A stretch of DNA of 64,000 nt from Bacteroides intestinalis (GCF_902364365.1 NZ_CABJDN010000007.1:368363-432362), one strand, 5' to 3'; counted from the stretch's first letter, positions 44,498-53,395 are shown. The notes: generated by a model from the sequence alone, not told the origin. Numbers and translations: made by a program.

Positions 44498-45826
44498 ATG
44501 AAAATGAAAAAGTATGCTTTTCTAATTCTTAGTGTATTACTCTTTTGCGCAGCGTGCAGCGATGATGAGAATGATGCCTACAAGACCTACCAGGTGACTG
44601 TACAACTGGCTTATCCGTCAGGAAGTGAATTAAGTGCAGTAGAAGGAGTTCCGGTTAAGTTGACCGGAAGTACAGGTACTACTTATGATGCTACCACCGA
44701 TGCCAATGGTAAAGCTGCTTTCACTGTACCGGCAGGCATCTATGAAGCTTCTGCCTCCGAAAAACGCGTTTCAAACGGTTACTCCTTCATACTGAACGGA
44801 GTTAAAAGCGGCATCACGGTAACGGAAACGTGGACTGGTGACAGTGTCGTAGAAGTGGCCTTAACAGAATCCAAATCAGGACAAGTTATTATCAAAGAGT
44901 TGTATGTAGGCGGATGTCAGAAAGATGACAGTTCCGGAAATTATCAATATGACAAATATGTTATACTATATAACAATTCAGAGCAGGCGGCTACGTTGGA
45001 GAACTTCTGCTTAGGAATGGTCAACCCATACAATGCAAACGCTACAACCAATGATTATGAGAACGGAGTACTATCCTATGCCAACGACAATTACATTCCT
45101 GCCGGATGTGGAATCTGGTATTTGCCCAGAAACTTAACCATCGAAGCCGGGAAACAAGTGGTTATAGCTCTGAACGGAGCCATCAACCACACATTAACTT
45201 ATTCTAACTCTGTAAATTTAAGCAATGCAGATTATTGTACGTATGATATTGAAGATTTTAGTCTGACAAACTATTACCCCACTCCTTCGGAAAGTATTCC
45301 TACCGCCAACTATTTTATGGCTTACAAATACGGACAAGGAACAGCATGGGCGTTAAGTAGCAGTTCTCCAGCATTTTTTATCTTCTCAACTCACAATACA
45401 ACTCCAGAAGCCTTTGCCAGTACACCCGACTACCATTATACAGCGGGCAAAGAAGGCAGTGCCGCATCGCGCTGTGCAAAGGTGCCTACAGACTGGATAT
45501 TGGATGCGGTTGAAGTCTTCAGTCAAGCACAACTCGCCAAAAGTCAAAAGCGCCTGACGCCTGCTATTGATGCTGGATACACAGTCCTGACCAATACACA
45601 GGGCTACACTTCATACCGTAACGTAGACAAACAAGCTACCGAAGCAGTGGAAGGAAATAGTGGTAAACTGGTTTACAGCTATAATTATGGAACAGATGGA
45701 AGCACTGATCCAAGTGGCATAGACGCCGAGGCATCTCTGAAGAATGGAGCACGTATCATTTACCAGGATACGAATAATTCGACAAATGATTTCCACCAGC
45801 GTAAACAAGCTTCTTTGAGAGATTAA
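44498..45826 (+). CDS. DUF4876 lipoprotein, TonB-receptor partner
   Basis: A 442-residue surface or periplasmic lipoprotein (lipobox FCAAC). An N-terminal beta-sandwich (about 25-125, like carboxypeptidase regulatory domains: VPVKLTGSTGTTYDATTDANGKAAFTVPAGIY) leads to a DUF4876-type body with GQVIIKELYVGGCQKDDSSGNYQYDKYVILYNNS, a lamin-tail-like strand pattern. It starts 19 bases after the receptor and is probably its cargo-binding partner, by analogy with SusD. Two Met codons are possible starts (44498 and 44504). Confidence 0.87.
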   Translation: MKMKKYAFLILSVLLFCAACSDDENDAYKTYQVTVQLAYPSGSELSAVEGVPVKLTGSTGTTYDATTDANGKAAFTVPAGIYEASASEKRVSNGYSFILNGVKSGITVTETWTGDSVVEVALTESKSGQVIIKELYVGGCQKDDSSGNYQYDKYVILYNNSEQAATLENFCLGMVNPYNANATTNDYENGVLSYANDNYIPAGCGIWYLPRNLTIEAGKQVVIALNGAINHTLTYSNSVNLSNADYCTYDIEDFSLTNYYPTPSESIPTANYFMAYKYGQGTAWALSSSSPAFFIFSTHNTTPEAFASTPDYHYTAGKEGSAASRCAKVPTDWILDAVEVFSQAQLAKSQKRLTPAIDAGYTVLTNTQGYTSYRNVDKQATEAVEGNSGKLVYSYNYGTDGSTDPSGIDAEASLKNGARIIYQDTNNSTNDFHQRKQASLRD

Positions 45827-45872
45827 AACTGCCTCTCTTGAACAATTAAACTACGAAAACAGCCCAGTATTG

Positions 45873-47489
45873 ATGCTTATAAATAAAAGAATACTCCTAT
45901 TCACACTGCTTAGCGGAGCTATCTGCTCCGTCTTTGCAGTGCAATATTCCGACTCTATTGGCTGGAAGAATCTTCCGTATATCAAGCAATCGGAAGCCTG
46001 GCTTAATAGTGAAAATGCCGCCGGACTACATACACTGTCTATCCCTCGTATCACTACAGCAGAGGTATACGTAGATAAACAGAACGGAGAATTTATTGAT
46101 TATTTCCAGTCGGACAATAGCTTGGAATTCGGTGCTCAGGTGGAGTCATTCTATCGTCTCAATTCCAAAGTAGTATTCTACGGGAAAGTAGACTACCGTA
46201 ACTTTGCAGGCAAAAATATGAGTGGTTCATATTTTATCAATCCGAAGAATACTCCTTTCGACATCGTAGAATACACCGATGAAAATCGGGGAGATAAAAA
46301 GCTGGAAAACTATCATCTGGTAGGAGCCGTCAGTGCCGACCTCTCAAAAAAGATAACGATCGGAGGAAAGGTAGATTACACTGCTGCCAATTATGCCAAG
46401 CAAAAGGACTTGCGTCATGTCAACAAACTACTTGATATGAATGTGACTGTCGGAGTAAGTTATCTACTCAACAAACAAATTGAGTTGGGGGCAAACTATT
46501 ATTATCGCCGAAGTACGGAGGGACTGTTACTGGATATGTATGGCACTACTGACCAGATATATAATTCACTGACCAGTTACGGTGGCTTCTTCGGGGTTAT
46601 GGAACAATTCGGAGAAAACGGATATACAAAAGAAGGTGAAGAAAAACCATTGTTCAATGAATACCATGGAGGAGCCTTACAATTGAAATGGCACATTCTT
46701 CCAAAACTTCAATTCTTTAATGAATTTGCCTATAAATCACGTAGTGGATATTATGGTAAGAAATCTCCTGCCACGGTAGTTTATAGCGAACATGAGTCTG
46801 ATATACTGTCGTATAACGGAACACTAACTTTACAAGAACGGAAAAATTTGCATTCCCTGCACATTGATTTCCAACAAGAAACATTGAACAATTTCGAGAA
46901 TATTTATCGGTATAACAATGAAGGTGGTGGTATCAATAATGTAGATTATTACGGAACGCTGGATACCACAGACAAGACCACTTTGAATCTGAGTGCTGAA
47001 TATACAGGTAACTTTTTGGTAACAGACGGATGTCCTGCATGGGTGGCAAAAGGCAGCTTTTCTTATTTCAGCAGAGAACTTACAGCTTCTATGTATCCGT
47101 ATTACCGGAAACAGGATATCAACTCCACAACATTTCATTTGTCTGGTGAACGCAACATATGTCGCTCAAAAGATATGTATAGTCTATATTTAGGCGGAAC
47201 ATACGCTTCGGGTAATGGAAACGCCCTAAAAGACGGAACCTATGCCACTCCGTCGGAGAGCCAGTCCGCCCCCAAAAGTATGGATACGTTTCTGTACCAA
47301 GAATTTGAATACCTTACCTGCAAACGGCTGAAAGGGGAAATCGGCTTCAAATACGCGCATGCAATAGGTGCAAAAGGTATGAAAGGATATACTTCTATCC
47401 GCTACGCCATGACTAAAGCATTCGACGTGGAATATTTGAAAGGGAGTCAACGCCATGAACTGACGTGGACTTTGGGAGTTACTTTTTAA
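45873..47489 (+). CDS. DUF6850-type outer-membrane beta-barrel protein
   Basis: A 538-residue protein with a signal peptide (about 1-20: KRILLFTLLSGAICSVFAVQ). The rest is alternating-residue beta strands typical of outer-membrane barrels (LEFGAQVESFYRLNSKVVFYGKVDYRNFAG), ending in TWTLGVTF, with the expected terminal Phe. DUF6850-like by order and pattern. ATG at 45873 is used; TTG at 45870 is also open. It accompanies the receptor and the DUF4876 lipoprotein and is likely an accessory of the uptake complex. No enzymatic motif is visible. Confidence 0.82.
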   Translation: MLINKRILLFTLLSGAICSVFAVQYSDSIGWKNLPYIKQSEAWLNSENAAGLHTLSIPRITTAEVYVDKQNGEFIDYFQSDNSLEFGAQVESFYRLNSKVVFYGKVDYRNFAGKNMSGSYFINPKNTPFDIVEYTDENRGDKKLENYHLVGAVSADLSKKITIGGKVDYTAANYAKQKDLRHVNKLLDMNVTVGVSYLLNKQIELGANYYYRRSTEGLLLDMYGTTDQIYNSLTSYGGFFGVMEQFGENGYTKEGEEKPLFNEYHGGALQLKWHILPKLQFFNEFAYKSRSGYYGKKSPATVVYSEHESDILSYNGTLTLQERKNLHSLHIDFQQETLNNFENIYRYNNEGGGINNVDYYGTLDTTDKTTLNLSAEYTGNFLVTDGCPAWVAKGSFSYFSRELTASMYPYYRKQDINSTTFHLSGERNICRSKDMYSLYLGGTYASGNGNALKDGTYATPSESQSAPKSMDTFLYQEFEYLTCKRLKGEIGFKYAHAIGAKGMKGYTSIRYAMTKAFDVEYLKGSQRHELTWTLGVTF

Positions 47490-47525
47490 CAACAATAATG
47501 ATTAACAATAAAACAAAAAACAACA

Positions 47526-48110
47526 ATGAGAACTAAAACATTATCAATCGCAGCCGCCATCATGGCGTTATTCTTTATCGGAACTTCTTGCAGCAACAAG
47601 CAGAAGAGCACCGAAGAAACCGCAACCACCGAACAGACCACCGGTGCAATGGAAATAGACGATCTTCTGGCTAACGCCGAGTCACTGACCGACCAGGAAG
47701 TTACCATCGAAGGCGTATGTACACATGCCTGCAAGCACGGCGCCACCAAAATCTTCCTGATGGGTAGCGACGACACACAGACCATCCGTGTAGAAGCAGC
47801 CAAACTGGGTTCTTTCGATACGAAGTGTGTCAACAGCATCGTCCGCGTCACCGGAACCCTGAAAGAACAACGTGTGGACGAAGCTTATCTGCAACAATGG
47901 GAATCACGCTTGAAAGCTGCCGCTGCCGAAAAGCACGGTGAAGGCGAAGCCGGATGCAGCACTGAGAAGAAAGCACGCGGCGAAACAGCCAATACGCCCG
48001 AAGCACGTATCGCCGACTTCCGCGCCAAAATAGCCAAGCGTCAGGCCGAATCAGGAAAGCCCTATCTGTCATTCTATTATATGGAAGCCGCCAACTATGA
48101 AATTCAGTAA
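47526..48110 (+). CDS. OB-fold-like lipoprotein
   Basis: A 194-residue lipoprotein (lipobox GTSC) with an OB-fold-like core (about 45-120: ADLLANAESLTDQEVTIEGVCTHACKHGATKIFLMGSDD). The CTHACKHG loop, plus a second Cys/His-rich tail (EKHGEGEAGCS), could bind a metal. The C-terminal half is a Lys/Ala-rich helix. Its stop overlaps the following PepSY-type gene by 14 bases. Function is unknown; metal handling is an inference. Confidence 0.75.
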   Translation: MRTKTLSIAAAIMALFFIGTSCSNKQKSTEETATTEQTTGAMEIDDLLANAESLTDQEVTIEGVCTHACKHGATKIFLMGSDDTQTIRVEAAKLGSFDTKCVNSIVRVTGTLKEQRVDEAYLQQWESRLKAAAAEKHGEGEAGCSTEKKARGETANTPEARIADFRAKIAKRQAESGKPYLSFYYMEAANYEIQ

Positions 48111-48669
48111 GGCGGGAACCGCATTTCGGAAATGGAGCCGGACAATCCACCGGGACCTCTCATTCTTTTTCTCGGGGATGGTATTGATATATGCCATCTC
48201 CGGAATTGTGATGAACCACCGGAATACGATCAATCCCAATTACTCGGTAGAGAGACAGGAATATACCATTACCGAAGTGATGCCGCCGCAGGCCGGAATG
48301 AAAAAGGATGATGTCCTGAAGCTGCTGGCACCACTCGGTGAAGAAAAGAACTATACCAAACATTACTTCCCGAAGGAAAACCAGATGAAGGTATTCCTGA
48401 AAGGCGGTTCCAACCTGATGGTCAATCTGCAGACCAAGCAAGCCGTTTACGAGAAGCTGACACGTCGTCCGTTGATAAGCGCCCTGACCAAGCTGCATTA
48501 CAATCCCGGAAGATGGTGGACTCACTTCGCAGATGTGTTTGCCGTAGGACTCATCATTATTACCGTCACGGGAATGGTGATGCTGAAAGGACCAAAAGGC
48601 TTGTGGGGACGAGGAGGTATAGAACTTGCAGCAGGTATACTGATTCCGCTACTTTTTCTATTTCTATAA
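48097..48669 (+). CDS. PepSY-associated membrane protein
   Basis: A 190-residue inner-membrane protein with three or four helices. The N-terminal TIHRDLSFFFSGMVLIYAISGIVMNH and later LHYNPGRWWTHFADVFAVGLIIITVTGMVM are the conserved PepSY_TM features, each with a His near the membrane edge (about 18, 41, 132 and 141). A soluble region in between (about 45-125) resembles PepSY. Such proteins in Bacteroidota act with metallophore receptors, probably as reductases that release iron. Overlap with the lipoprotein gene shows coupling. Confidence 0.88.
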   Translation: MKFSKAGTAFRKWSRTIHRDLSFFFSGMVLIYAISGIVMNHRNTINPNYSVERQEYTITEVMPPQAGMKKDDVLKLLAPLGEEKNYTKHYFPKENQMKVFLKGGSNLMVNLQTKQAVYEKLTRRPLISALTKLHYNPGRWWTHFADVFAVGLIIITVTGMVMLKGPKGLWGRGGIELAAGILIPLLFLFL

Positions 48670-48740
48670 ACGACTCAAGCTTCGCATATAGCCTGAAGGT
48701 ATAAACATTGGATAGCAGCCTAATTATCAAAGCATTGCAT

Positions 48741-48895
48741 TTACCAAGCATTTACAACAAGAGGTAAAAGCATTTACCGCAGGATGTAACGACATTTACC
48801 CCGTATTGTAACGCTCTTTACCTCGGTATGTAACGGCCTTTACCTCGGCGTGTAAATGGAGTTACCATTTGGGGTAAACAGAATTACCTACAGGA
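48741..48895. repeat. 22-bp period array of GTAAM-N5-TTACC units
   Basis: GTAAM (GTAAA/GTAAC) begins at 48764, 48786, 48808, 48830, 48852 and 48874; TTACC begins at 48774, 48796, 48818, 48840, 48862 and 48884. Every interval is exactly 22, and each word pair is separated by five bases. The linkers (GCAGGAT, CCGTATT, TCGGTAT, TCGGCGT, ATTTGGG) resemble those of the array at 10905. A partial unit (TTAC at 48752) precedes it. It fills most of the 295-base gap to the ABC gene. Confidence 0.92.
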
Positions 48896-48964
48896 GTTTC
48901 GGGATCAATCCATGCAGCTAACGAGTAATTAAAATAGGTTCAATACTAAAAACAAAAGATATCA

Positions 48965-49852
48965 ATGGAGAATATCATTGAATGCAATAACCTGACGCAC
49001 TATTATGGCAAACGGTTAATTTACGAAAACCTCAGCTTCAGCGTGCCTAAAGGGCGCATTCTGGGACTGCTGGGGAAGAATGGTACAGGAAAAACCACAA
49101 CGATCAATATATTGAGCGGTTACCTGAAACCCCGCTCCGGCCAATGTTCCATCTTCGGACAGGACATTCAGACGATGCACCCCTCAACACGCCGCAACAT
49201 CGGCCTGCTCATCGAGGGACACGTGCAATATCAGTTCATGACCATCCGGGAGATCGAGAAGTTTTATTCTGCTTTCTATCCGGGACAGTGGCGCAAAGAA
49301 GCGTACTACGACCTGATGGACAAACTGAAAGTAGCTCCCGGGCAACGCATCTCGCGTATGTCGTGCGGACAACGTTCGCAAGTGGCACTGGGACTTATCC
49401 TGGCGCAAAACCCGGAATTGCTGGTACTGGACGATTTCTCTCTCGGCCTGGACCCCGGCTACCGCCGCCTCTTCGTGGACTATCTGCGTGACTATGCCCG
49501 CTCGGAAAACAAAACTGTTTTCCTGACCTCACACATCATTCAGGATATGGAACGTCTGGTAGACGACTGCATCATCATGGATTACGGACGTATCCTCATC
49601 CAGCAGCCCGTAAAGGAGCTGTTGGACACGATACGCCGCTATACCTGCACGTTGCCCGAAGGTTACAAGATGCCGGAAGATAAAGACTTCTACCATCCGT
49701 CTCTTATCAGAAACACGCTGGAAACCTTCTCGTTCCTGCCTCAACAAGAAGTGGAAAACCGCTTCAAAGCCCTTCAAATGCCTTACAGCGATTTGAAATG
49801 CGAGACTATAAACCTGGAAGATGCCTTTATCGGACTGACGGGAAAATACTAA
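48965..49852 (+). CDS. ABC transporter ATP-binding protein
   Basis: A 295-residue ABC ATPase. Walker A GKNGTGKTT (37-45). The signature is SRMSCGQ (130-136) in place of LSGGQ. Walker B is LLVLDD (152-157): the catalytic Glu is Asp157 here. D-loop GLDPGYR follows, then HIIQDMERL. It precedes a six-helix permease-like protein and a DUF4857 protein, which together look like one export or import system with the PepSY/TonB locus. The Glu-to-Asp change suggests slow hydrolysis. A Bacteroidota subfamily may carry this residue normally. Confidence 0.9.
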   Translation: MENIIECNNLTHYYGKRLIYENLSFSVPKGRILGLLGKNGTGKTTTINILSGYLKPRSGQCSIFGQDIQTMHPSTRRNIGLLIEGHVQYQFMTIREIEKFYSAFYPGQWRKEAYYDLMDKLKVAPGQRISRMSCGQRSQVALGLILAQNPELLVLDDFSLGLDPGYRRLFVDYLRDYARSENKTVFLTSHIIQDMERLVDDCIIMDYGRILIQQPVKELLDTIRRYTCTLPEGYKMPEDKDFYHPSLIRNTLETFSFLPQQEVENRFKALQMPYSDLKCETINLEDAFIGLTGKY

Positions 49853-49878
49853 TAATGCGAATCAGTAGTTGAAACAGA

Positions 49879-50082
49879 TTCATAACGGGAAAGAAAGGAA
49901 TAAAAGTGATTAGTGTTTGGTGATAAGTGATTAGCGCCATTCGGTATATTATTTTTTAGACGCGGCTAACGCGGATTTAAAAGGCTGCACTATAAAAGTG
50001 GATAAAAAAAAGATCCGCGTCATCCGTGTCATCTGCGTCTAAAAGATTATTTATCATTTAGTTCATAACCCGAAAGAAAGGA
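49879..50082. repeat. 9-mer inverted-repeat element flanked by 21-bp direct repeats
   Basis: The outer copies at 49879-49899 and 50062-50082 match in 19 of 21 bases (TTCATAAC ... AAAGAAAGGA, differing GG to CC). Between them, an AGTGATTAG word pair (49905-49931) and an imperfect stem: GACGCGGCT, AACGCGGAT (49959-49976) against ATCCGCGTC, ATCCGTGTC, ATCTGCGTC (50012-50038). No gene is in this 273-base gap. Confidence 0.85.
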
Positions 50083-50125
50083 GTTAATTTCAACTCCTGA
50101 TTCACATTAATAACTAATAACTATT

Positions 50126-50794
50126 ATGAACGCTATATTTTATAAAGAATGGATTAAAACCCGCTGGTATCTGTTGCTTGCACTGCTGGTTACGCTCGGT
50201 TTTGCCGGCTACTCGATGTTGCGCATCAACCGTGTTGCCAGCATGAAAGGCGTGGAACACGTTTGGGAAGTTATGCTGTCACGTGATACCGTATTCGTGG
50301 ATTTACTGGAATTTATTCCTCTATTGGTCGGGATATTGCTTGCTCTGGTACAATTCGTACCCGAAATGCACCATAAATGCCTGAAACTGACATTGCATCT
50401 GCCCTACCCGCAACTGCGGATGATTAACCTGATGCTGCTCTACGGACTGGTAGTGTTACTTATCTGTTTTGCCGCCAACTACCTGCTGATGACGGTTTAC
50501 ATGCAAGGCGTCCTGGCTCCGGAACTTTATTCGCGGATTCTGCTGACAGCTCTTCCCTGGTATCTGGCAGGTATTGCCGCTTATCTTCTGATTTCATGGA
50601 TATGCCTGGAACCGACCTGGAAACGCCGCGTCCTCAATCTGGTAATCTCTGTATTGCTGTTGCGTATCTTCTTCCTGGCTCCGGCACCGGAAGCCTACAA
50701 CGCTTTCCTGCCCTGGCTGGCAATCTACACCCTGCTCACGGCAAGTCTCTCATGGCTTTCCATTGCACGGTTCAAGGCAGGAGAACAAGATTAA
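50126..50794 (+). CDS. six-helix ABC permease-like membrane protein
   Basis: A 222-residue protein with about six helices (LLALLVTLGFAGYSMLRI; FIPLLVGILLALVQFVPE; MLLYGLVVLLICFAANYLLM; ALPWYLAGIAAYLLI; and two at the end). It follows the ATP-binding protein, so it is probably its membrane partner (ABC-2 like). No family motif is recognised. Tightly followed by the DUF4857 gene (36-base gap). Confidence 0.8.
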   Translation: MNAIFYKEWIKTRWYLLLALLVTLGFAGYSMLRINRVASMKGVEHVWEVMLSRDTVFVDLLEFIPLLVGILLALVQFVPEMHHKCLKLTLHLPYPQLRMINLMLLYGLVVLLICFAANYLLMTVYMQGVLAPELYSRILLTALPWYLAGIAAYLLISWICLEPTWKRRVLNLVISVLLLRIFFLAPAPEAYNAFLPWLAIYTLLTASLSWLSIARFKAGEQD

Positions 50795-50830
50795 CAGGTT
50801 ATACATTCACTATTAAGAACGAAAAAGACA

Positions 50831-51862
50831 ATGAAACGTTTTAGTCAAATATTCTTATACATCACCATTGCATTGCTCATTATCTGGCAGTTGCCTTGGT
50901 GTTATTCTTTCTTTGCGGCAAAGCCATCGAAGGTTCCTTTCTCCATGTACAGCAGTGTCCTCGGCGACTTCCTCTCCATGGGCAATGAAGACGGTAAAGG
51001 CGTGGTACGACGCGACCAGTCCGGCAACGTATATACACAGGAGCAGACGGACAGTATTCTCCCGTTCTTCTACATGCGCCAGCTTATGGCGGATGAGCGG
51101 TTTCCGGACAGCATCAATGGTGTTGCCGTCACTCCGCGCGAAGTGCAGCTTACAAATTTCAGCTTCCGCTCGGCAGCTTCGGATATCAATGCCTCCAAGA
51201 TAGAGCTTTATCCTTTGCTGGAAAGTATGTCGGGACGTGTGGACCTGAGTATGCCCGATGATGTATTCCGCGTCACCTCGAAAGGTATTGAATTTATCGG
51301 TATGAAAACCAATACGGTAGATACGGACAAAAGCCAACTGTTCACAGAGGCTATGGTGAAGAAAGGGTTTAAATTCCCTGCCCGCCGATTGGCCGGTAAT
51401 CCCACTACTCGCAAGGAGTACGATGAAGGCTATCTGATTCTGGATAATGAGGGAAAACTTTTCCATCTGAAACAGACGAAAGGACGCCCGTATGTGCGTG
51501 CTATTTCCCTGCCGGAAGGCTTAAATGCGAAGTATCTTTTCATCACGGAGTTCAAGGACCGCAAGACGCTGGGTTTCCTGACGGATGTGGATAACAACTT
51601 CTATGTGCTGAACAATAAGACGTATGATGTGATCAAGACCGGAGTTCCTTCCTTCAACCCTGAAGAGGATGCCCTGTCTGTCTTCGGAAATATGTTCGAC
51701 TGGACGGTTTGTGTGAAAACAGCCGATGCGGACGAATATTATGCACTGGATGCGGATGATTATTCGCTTATCAAGTCCATCAGCTTCCCAAGAAAGAGTA
51801 ACAGCATACCGGGATTGCACTTTACGTCCTCTCAGGATAAATATGTGAAGCCACGCTTCTGA
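50831..51862 (+). CDS. DUF4857 membrane-anchored protein
   Basis: A 343-residue protein with one N-terminal helix (about 8-28), then a large extracytoplasmic domain with a PFSMYSSVLGDFLSMGNEDGKGV start and repeated beta-propeller-like strands (FLTDVDNNFYVLNNKTYDVIKTGVP). Found beside the ABC/permease pair; DUF4857 is assigned by layout and remembered pattern. Role unknown, perhaps a periplasmic partner of the transporter. It ends before a 21-base-armed bidirectional terminator. Confidence 0.8.
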   Translation: MKRFSQIFLYITIALLIIWQLPWCYSFFAAKPSKVPFSMYSSVLGDFLSMGNEDGKGVVRRDQSGNVYTQEQTDSILPFFYMRQLMADERFPDSINGVAVTPREVQLTNFSFRSAASDINASKIELYPLLESMSGRVDLSMPDDVFRVTSKGIEFIGMKTNTVDTDKSQLFTEAMVKKGFKFPARRLAGNPTTRKEYDEGYLILDNEGKLFHLKQTKGRPYVRAISLPEGLNAKYLFITEFKDRKTLGFLTDVDNNFYVLNNKTYDVIKTGVPSFNPEEDALSVFGNMFDWTVCVKTADADEYYALDADDYSLIKSISFPRKSNSIPGLHFTSSQDKYVKPRF

Positions 51863-51879
51863 TAAGAGGGTAAAGCCAT

Positions 51880-51929
51880 AAATAGAAATGCGTCAAAAGA
51901 CTATCCTGTCTTTTGGCGCATTTCTATTT
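51880..51929. terminator. bidirectional terminator between DUF4857 and rluA
   Basis: Arms at 51880-51900 and 51909-51929 pair over 21 positions with one U-G, loop of eight bases; core AAATAGAAATGCG. A-rich and T-rich ends serve both converging genes. Confidence 0.9.
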
Positions 51930-51945
51930 TATAGTAAACTCTTTC

Positions 51946-52617
51946 TTATACCATCTGAAAGCCTTGCCAAAGATTCGTCTGCGGCACAGGCGCCTCCACA
52001 TCAATCATTTCTTTAGATACCGGATGCACAAAACTGATATGGCGTGCATGCAGGCAAATGCTTCCATCCGGATTGGAACGGGCAAAGCCATACTTCAAAT
52101 CTCCCTTGATAGGACATCCCATCTTTGCCAACTGGCATCGTATCTGATGATGCCGCCCGGTTTTCAGATCCACTTCCAGCAGAAAGTAATTATCCGACTT
52201 ACCTATCAACCGATAATGCAGGATAGCCTTTTTACTCTTCGGCACTTCCTTATCATAAGCATAACTTTTGTTCTGCTTTTCATTGCGCACCAGATAGTTC
52301 ACCAGTTCTCCTTCCGGCTCCTTCGGAGCATTCTTTACGATAGCCCAGTAAGTCTTCTTCACCTCACTGGTTTTAAACATTTCATTGAGGCGGGACAACG
52401 CCTTGCTGGTCTTGGCAAATACAACAAGACCGCTCACGGGGCGGTCCAGCCGGTGGGTAACACCGATGAAGACATTACCGGGTTTCTGGTATTTCTCCTT
52501 CAGATACTGCTTTACGGTTTCCGAAAGCGGCGTATCTCCCGTCTTGTCTCCCTGAACGATCTCGGAAGCGGTCTTGTTGACTATAATGATATGATTGTCC
52601 TCGTATACGACAGTCAT
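51946..52617 (-). CDS. RluA family pseudouridine synthase
   Basis: A 223-residue tRNA/rRNA pseudouridine synthase. Catalytic D58 in VTHRLDRPVSGLVVFAKT, LKTGRHHQIRCQLA and the C-terminal LHARHISFVHPVSKE are in the proper order. No S4 RNA-binding domain is present, so it is the short form. The target uridine cannot be told. Last gene of the tetR-fabG-rluA strand, nine bases after fabG. Confidence 0.93.
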   Translation of the reverse strand: MTVVYEDNHIIIVNKTASEIVQGDKTGDTPLSETVKQYLKEKYQKPGNVFIGVTHRLDRPVSGLVVFAKTSKALSRLNEMFKTSEVKKTYWAIVKNAPKEPEGELVNYLVRNEKQNKSYAYDKEVPKSKKAILHYRLIGKSDNYFLLEVDLKTGRHHQIRCQLAKMGCPIKGDLKYGFARSNPDGSICLHARHISFVHPVSKEMIDVEAPVPQTNLWQGFQMV

Positions 52618-52625
52618 ACGCTTTC

Positions 52626-53372
52626 TTACATATTCATACCACCATCTACCTGGATCACCTGTCCTGATACATAAGAAGACATATCAGAAGCCAGGAAGGT
52701 AGCAATGTTTGCCACGTCTTCGGGAGTACCGCCGCGACGCAAAGGAATCTTCTTTGCCCATTCGGCTCTTACCTCGTCAGACAATGCAGCAGTCATATCG
52801 GTCAGGATAAAGCCCGGAGCGATAGCGTTGGCACGGATACCGCGAGAACCTAATTCCTGTGCGATAGATTTAGCCAAAGCAATCATACCAGCTTTGGAAG
52901 CTGCATAGTTGGCTTGTCCGGCATTACCGTGAACACCTACTACAGAAGCCATATTGATAATGCTACCAGCTTTCTGGCGCATCATAATCGGAGTACAAGC
53001 GTGAACGAAATTGAAAGCGGATTTCAGGTTAACGTTGATAACCATATCCCATTGTTGCTCGCTCATACGCATCATCAGACCGTCACGGGTGATACCTGCA
53101 TTGTTTACCAAAATATCGATGCGGCCAAAGTCTGCATGAATAGCCTCTACCACCTTGGCAGTATCTTCAAAATTAGCAGCGTTTGAAGCATAACCTTTAG
53201 CTTTCACGCCCATTGCTTCAATTTCCTTTGCCGTATTCTCTGCATTTTCATCAATCACCAAGTCAGTGAATGCGATATTTGCTCCTTCAGAAGCGAACTT
53301 TAATGCGATAGCCTTACCGATACCGCGTGCAGCACCAGTTACAATGGCTGTTTTTCCATCTAATAATCCCAT
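52626..53372 (-). CDS. fabG: 3-oxoacyl-ACP reductase
   Basis: A 248-residue short-chain dehydrogenase that reduces 3-oxoacyl-ACP in fatty-acid elongation. NADPH loop TGAARGIG (12-19), NNAG (90-93), catalytic S143, Y156 and K160 (YAASK), and the family end YVSGQVIQVDGGMNM. FabG is favoured over other SDRs because of length and the IRANAIAPGFILTDMT segment. The TetR gene upstream in the same transcript may control it; rluA follows. Confidence 0.94.
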   Translation of the reverse strand: MGLLDGKTAIVTGAARGIGKAIALKFASEGANIAFTDLVIDENAENTAKEIEAMGVKAKGYASNAANFEDTAKVVEAIHADFGRIDILVNNAGITRDGLMMRMSEQQWDMVINVNLKSAFNFVHACTPIMMRQKAGSIINMASVVGVHGNAGQANYAASKAGMIALAKSIAQELGSRGIRANAIAPGFILTDMTAALSDEVRAEWAKKIPLRRGGTPEDVANIATFLASDMSSYVSGQVIQVDGGMNM

Positions 53373-53395
53373 ACTTTTTTAATTATTGATTAAAG

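Noticed and set aside
41494..45826. SusC/SusD polysaccharide utilisation pair
   Set aside because: The receptor is about 994 residues without SusC features and the next gene is a DUF4876 lipoprotein, not SusD; no glycosidases are nearby.
49879..50082. Insertion sequence or MITE
   Set aside because: No transposase, and flanking repeats of 21 bp are too long for a target-site duplication; kept as a repeat of unknown origin.
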